DNA of 32,471 bases. Origin: DASUBN01 sp035465695. GTDB lineage: Bacteria > Pseudomonadota > Gammaproteobacteria > Natronospirales > REEB76. The DNA is taken from contig DATIVR010000196.1 in assembly GCA_035465695.1 (NCBI GenBank), positions 1 through 32,471 on the forward strand, read 5' to 3'. Positions 31,169-32,471 of this stretch are shown in pieces (position 1 is the first letter of the stretch; the number at the start of each line of letters is the position of its first letter). The notes under the pieces were generated by a model, which was given only the letters and a program-made list of their open reading frames with translations, was not told where the DNA came from and ran no database searches. A program made the translations under genes and the position numbers.

Positions 31169-32265
31169 GCAAGCTCAACGGCGTGGAGGAGATACTGGCC
31201 GAACTCGCCGCCGGCCGCATGGTCGTGATCATGGACGACGAGGATCGCGAGAACGAGGGCGACCTCATCATGGCGGCAGAGAAATGCCGCCCCGAGGACA
31301 TCAACTTCATGGCGCGCTATGGGCGCGGCCTGATCTGCCTCACGCTCACACGGGAGCGTTGCCGCCAGCTTCGGCTCCCCCTGATGGTGAGCGACACTGA
31401 CGCCAATCACACCACCAACTTCACCGTCTCCATCGAGGCGGCCGAGGGCGTCACCACCGGCATCTCCGCCTACGACCGCGCGCATACGGTGCGCACCGCG
31501 GTGAAGCCGGATGCCAAGCCCGAGGACCTGAAGCAACCAGGCCATATCTTCCCGCTCATGGCCCAGCCGGGTGGCGTGCTGACGCGCGCCGGCCACACCG
31601 AGGCGGGATGCGACCTGGCGCGGCTCGCGGGTCTCGAACCGGCAGCGGTGATCGTCGAGATCCTCAACGAGGACGGCAGCATGGCGCGCCGCGGCGATCT
31701 GGAGAAGTTCGCCGCTGAACACAAGCTGAAGATCGGGACCATCGCCGACCTCATCCGCTACCGCATCGAGAAGGAGACGACGGTGCAACGGGTGGCGGAA
31801 CGCCGCGTGCCCACCGAATTCGGTGAATTCCAGCTCGTCGCCTACGAGGACCGGGTCAGCAAGGCGATGCACCTGGCGCTCACGTCCGGGAAGCTCGAAC
31901 CCGGCAAGCCTACGCTGGTGCGCGTGCACCTCCAGGACACCCTGGGTGACATGCTGGGTGTCCGCTGGGACAACCTGGGGCTGCCGCTGCGCAAGGCACT
32001 GCAGCGGATCGCCCAGGAAGGTGGCGTGCTGGTGATCCTGCGGCAGCCGGAGGAGCCTGGCGCCATCGTGGAGAGTCTCAAGACCGGCGGTGCCTCCCGG
32101 GCCGAAGGTCCGGCTGCGGCGACTGAGTTGCGCACCTACGGCGTCGGCGCGCAGATCCTCCTGGACTTGGGCGTGACCCGCATGCGCGTGCTCAGCCAGC
32201 CCAAGAAGATGCATGGCATCTCTGGGTTTGGTCTAGAAGTCGTCGAGTACGTCACACCCGACTAA
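31165..32265 (+). CDS. ribB: 3,4-dihydroxy-2-butanone-4-phosphate synthase with degenerate cyclohydrolase-II-like domain (RibBX type)
   Basis: The 366-residue protein has an N-terminal DHBP synthase domain (about 1-200), with 'DDEDRENEGDL' (24-34) and 'HTEAGCDL' intact, making the four-carbon precursor of riboflavin from ribulose-5-phosphate. The C-terminal part (about 205-363) aligns with GTP cyclohydrolase II but lacks its zinc cysteines: the three positions are Asp258, Asp269 and Leu271. The 'RQEGRG' segment is replaced by RQPEEPG. This matches the described RibBX variant of proteobacteria, in which the second domain has no cyclohydrolase activity. A separate RibA is therefore expected elsewhere in the genome. 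The ATG-less GTG start at 31165 overlaps ribE. Confidence 0.93.
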   Translation: MSKLNGVEEILAELAAGRMVVIMDDEDRENEGDLIMAAEKCRPEDINFMARYGRGLICLTLTRERCRQLRLPLMVSDTDANHTTNFTVSIEAAEGVTTGISAYDRAHTVRTAVKPDAKPEDLKQPGHIFPLMAQPGGVLTRAGHTEAGCDLARLAGLEPAAVIVEILNEDGSMARRGDLEKFAAEHKLKIGTIADLIRYRIEKETTVQRVAERRVPTEFGEFQLVAYEDRVSKAMHLALTSGKLEPGKPTLVRVHLQDTLGDMLGVRWDNLGLPLRKALQRIAQEGGVLVILRQPEEPGAIVESLKTGGASRAEGPAAATELRTYGVGAQILLDLGVTRMRVLSQPKKMHGISGFGLEVVEYVTPD

Positions 32266-32270
32266 TCAGT

Positions 32271-32276
32271 TAGAAT
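32271..32276 (+). promoter_or_regulatory. Candidate -10 box upstream of ribH
   Basis: TAGAAT, 5 bp after the ribB stop. The -35 is weak. If real, the transcript would start near 32283 and carry the 130-bp palindrome as its leader. Confidence 0.35.
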
Positions 32277-32301
32277 ATTCGTCTTATCAACCCTGCTACG
32301 C

Positions 32302-32431
32302 GCCTGAAAACTGCGGATTGTGTTTTCTGGCAAGGCGCAGACGCCCGAGCCCCCGGAGCGTACTCTTTAGTACGTGAGGACGGTGACGGCGGCTGCAACG
32401 CAGCCAGGGAACAAAAGACGTGTTTTCAGGC
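32302..32431. repeat. 130-bp imperfect palindrome between ribB and ribH
   Basis: The ends are 10-bp perfect inverted repeats (GCCTGAAAAC at 32302-32311 and its complement at 32422-32431). Inside, a CTGGC...GCAG pair matches imperfectly (near 32330-32344 and 32391-32406). The centre is a hairpin CGTACT-CTTT-AGTACG (32359-32374). No reading frame or canonical FMN riboswitch was seen. It resembles small non-coding palindromic MITE or ERIC-like repeats, but only one copy is in the window, so repetition is inferred. Confidence 0.6.
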
Positions 32432-32442
32432 AGTTCTTTCAT

Positions 32443-32471
32443 ATGGCCGGCACTATCAGGACAATCGAGGG
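32443..32471 (+). CDS. ribH: 6,7-dimethyl-8-ribityllumazine synthase RibH, first codons only
   Basis: The ATG at 32443 opens a frame reading MAGTIRTIEG to the window edge, which resembles a RibH N-terminus. The position after ribD-ribE-ribB is where ribH is normally found in gammaproteobacteria, often followed by nusB. No clear Shine-Dalgarno precedes it; the upstream bases belong to the palindromic element. The call rests mainly on gene order, as only nine to ten residues are visible. Confidence 0.65.

Noticed and set aside
32266..32442. FMN riboswitch upstream of ribH
   Set aside because: The conserved FMN-element blocks were not seen; the gap is filled by an inverted-repeat element instead.

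Overview
The window looks like a GC-rich (roughly 60-65%) gammaproteobacterial chromosome. The evidence is the glyA-nrdR-ribD-ribE-ribB(X)-ribH order, the single-chain PurL of about 1,290 residues, a rimB-rimK pair, and five-enzyme histidine utilisation through HutF/HutG. The protein style suggests the Nevskiales/Steroidobacterales/Xanthomonadales neighbourhood, but that placement is inference. Most of the window is ordinary, tightly packed chromosome. The unusual parts are a decayed tRNA-Ser locus, a BlaI-controlled envelope module, several tandem exported paralogues and a palindromic element upstream of ribH.

Layout. 1-1151: the end of an acyltransferase-3 gene and tadA. 1152-1569: no protein gene; it holds an intact tRNA-Ser(CGA) on the minus strand with its promoter and terminator, pieces of a second broken tRNA-Ser copy, and a compact multi-hairpin element. 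1570-6602: a DUF1820 gene, a YycJ-type metallo-beta-lactamase-fold hydrolase and purL. 6758-9142: a minus-strand blaI-M56 peptidase operon, divergent from a small lipoprotein gene, with two identical-architecture 16-bp palindromic operators between them.

9159-13206: hutU followed closely by pxpABC (ATP-dependent 5-oxoprolinase). 13236-15738: an NlpC/P60 lipoprotein, then two tandem DUF4382 lipoprotein genes on the minus strand. 16015-20901: hutI-hutH on the minus strand, divergent from hutF-hutG on the plus strand. Together with hutU these convert histidine to glutamate by the five-step route: HutH, HutU, HutI, HutF, HutG. PxpABC also yields glutamate, from pyroglutamate.

20975-23443: two overlapping genes for exported methyltransferase-like proteins, and a ferredoxin-NADP reductase. 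23474-27624: ettA, then rimB-rimK on the minus strand, divergent from a histone-deacetylase-like amidohydrolase. 27677-32471: glyA, nrdR, ribD, ribE and ribB(X), where the cyclohydrolase-II-like half has lost its zinc cysteines. A 130-bp imperfect palindrome follows, then the first codons of ribH.

No phage, insertion-sequence transposase, CRISPR array or rRNA was recognised. The best candidates for something not well described are the BlaI/M56/lipoprotein module, whose lipoprotein and protease C-terminus share a Cys-Glu...Gly-Ser...Arg-(Val/Ile)-Cys motif, and the structured repeat elements next to tRNA-Ser and ribH.
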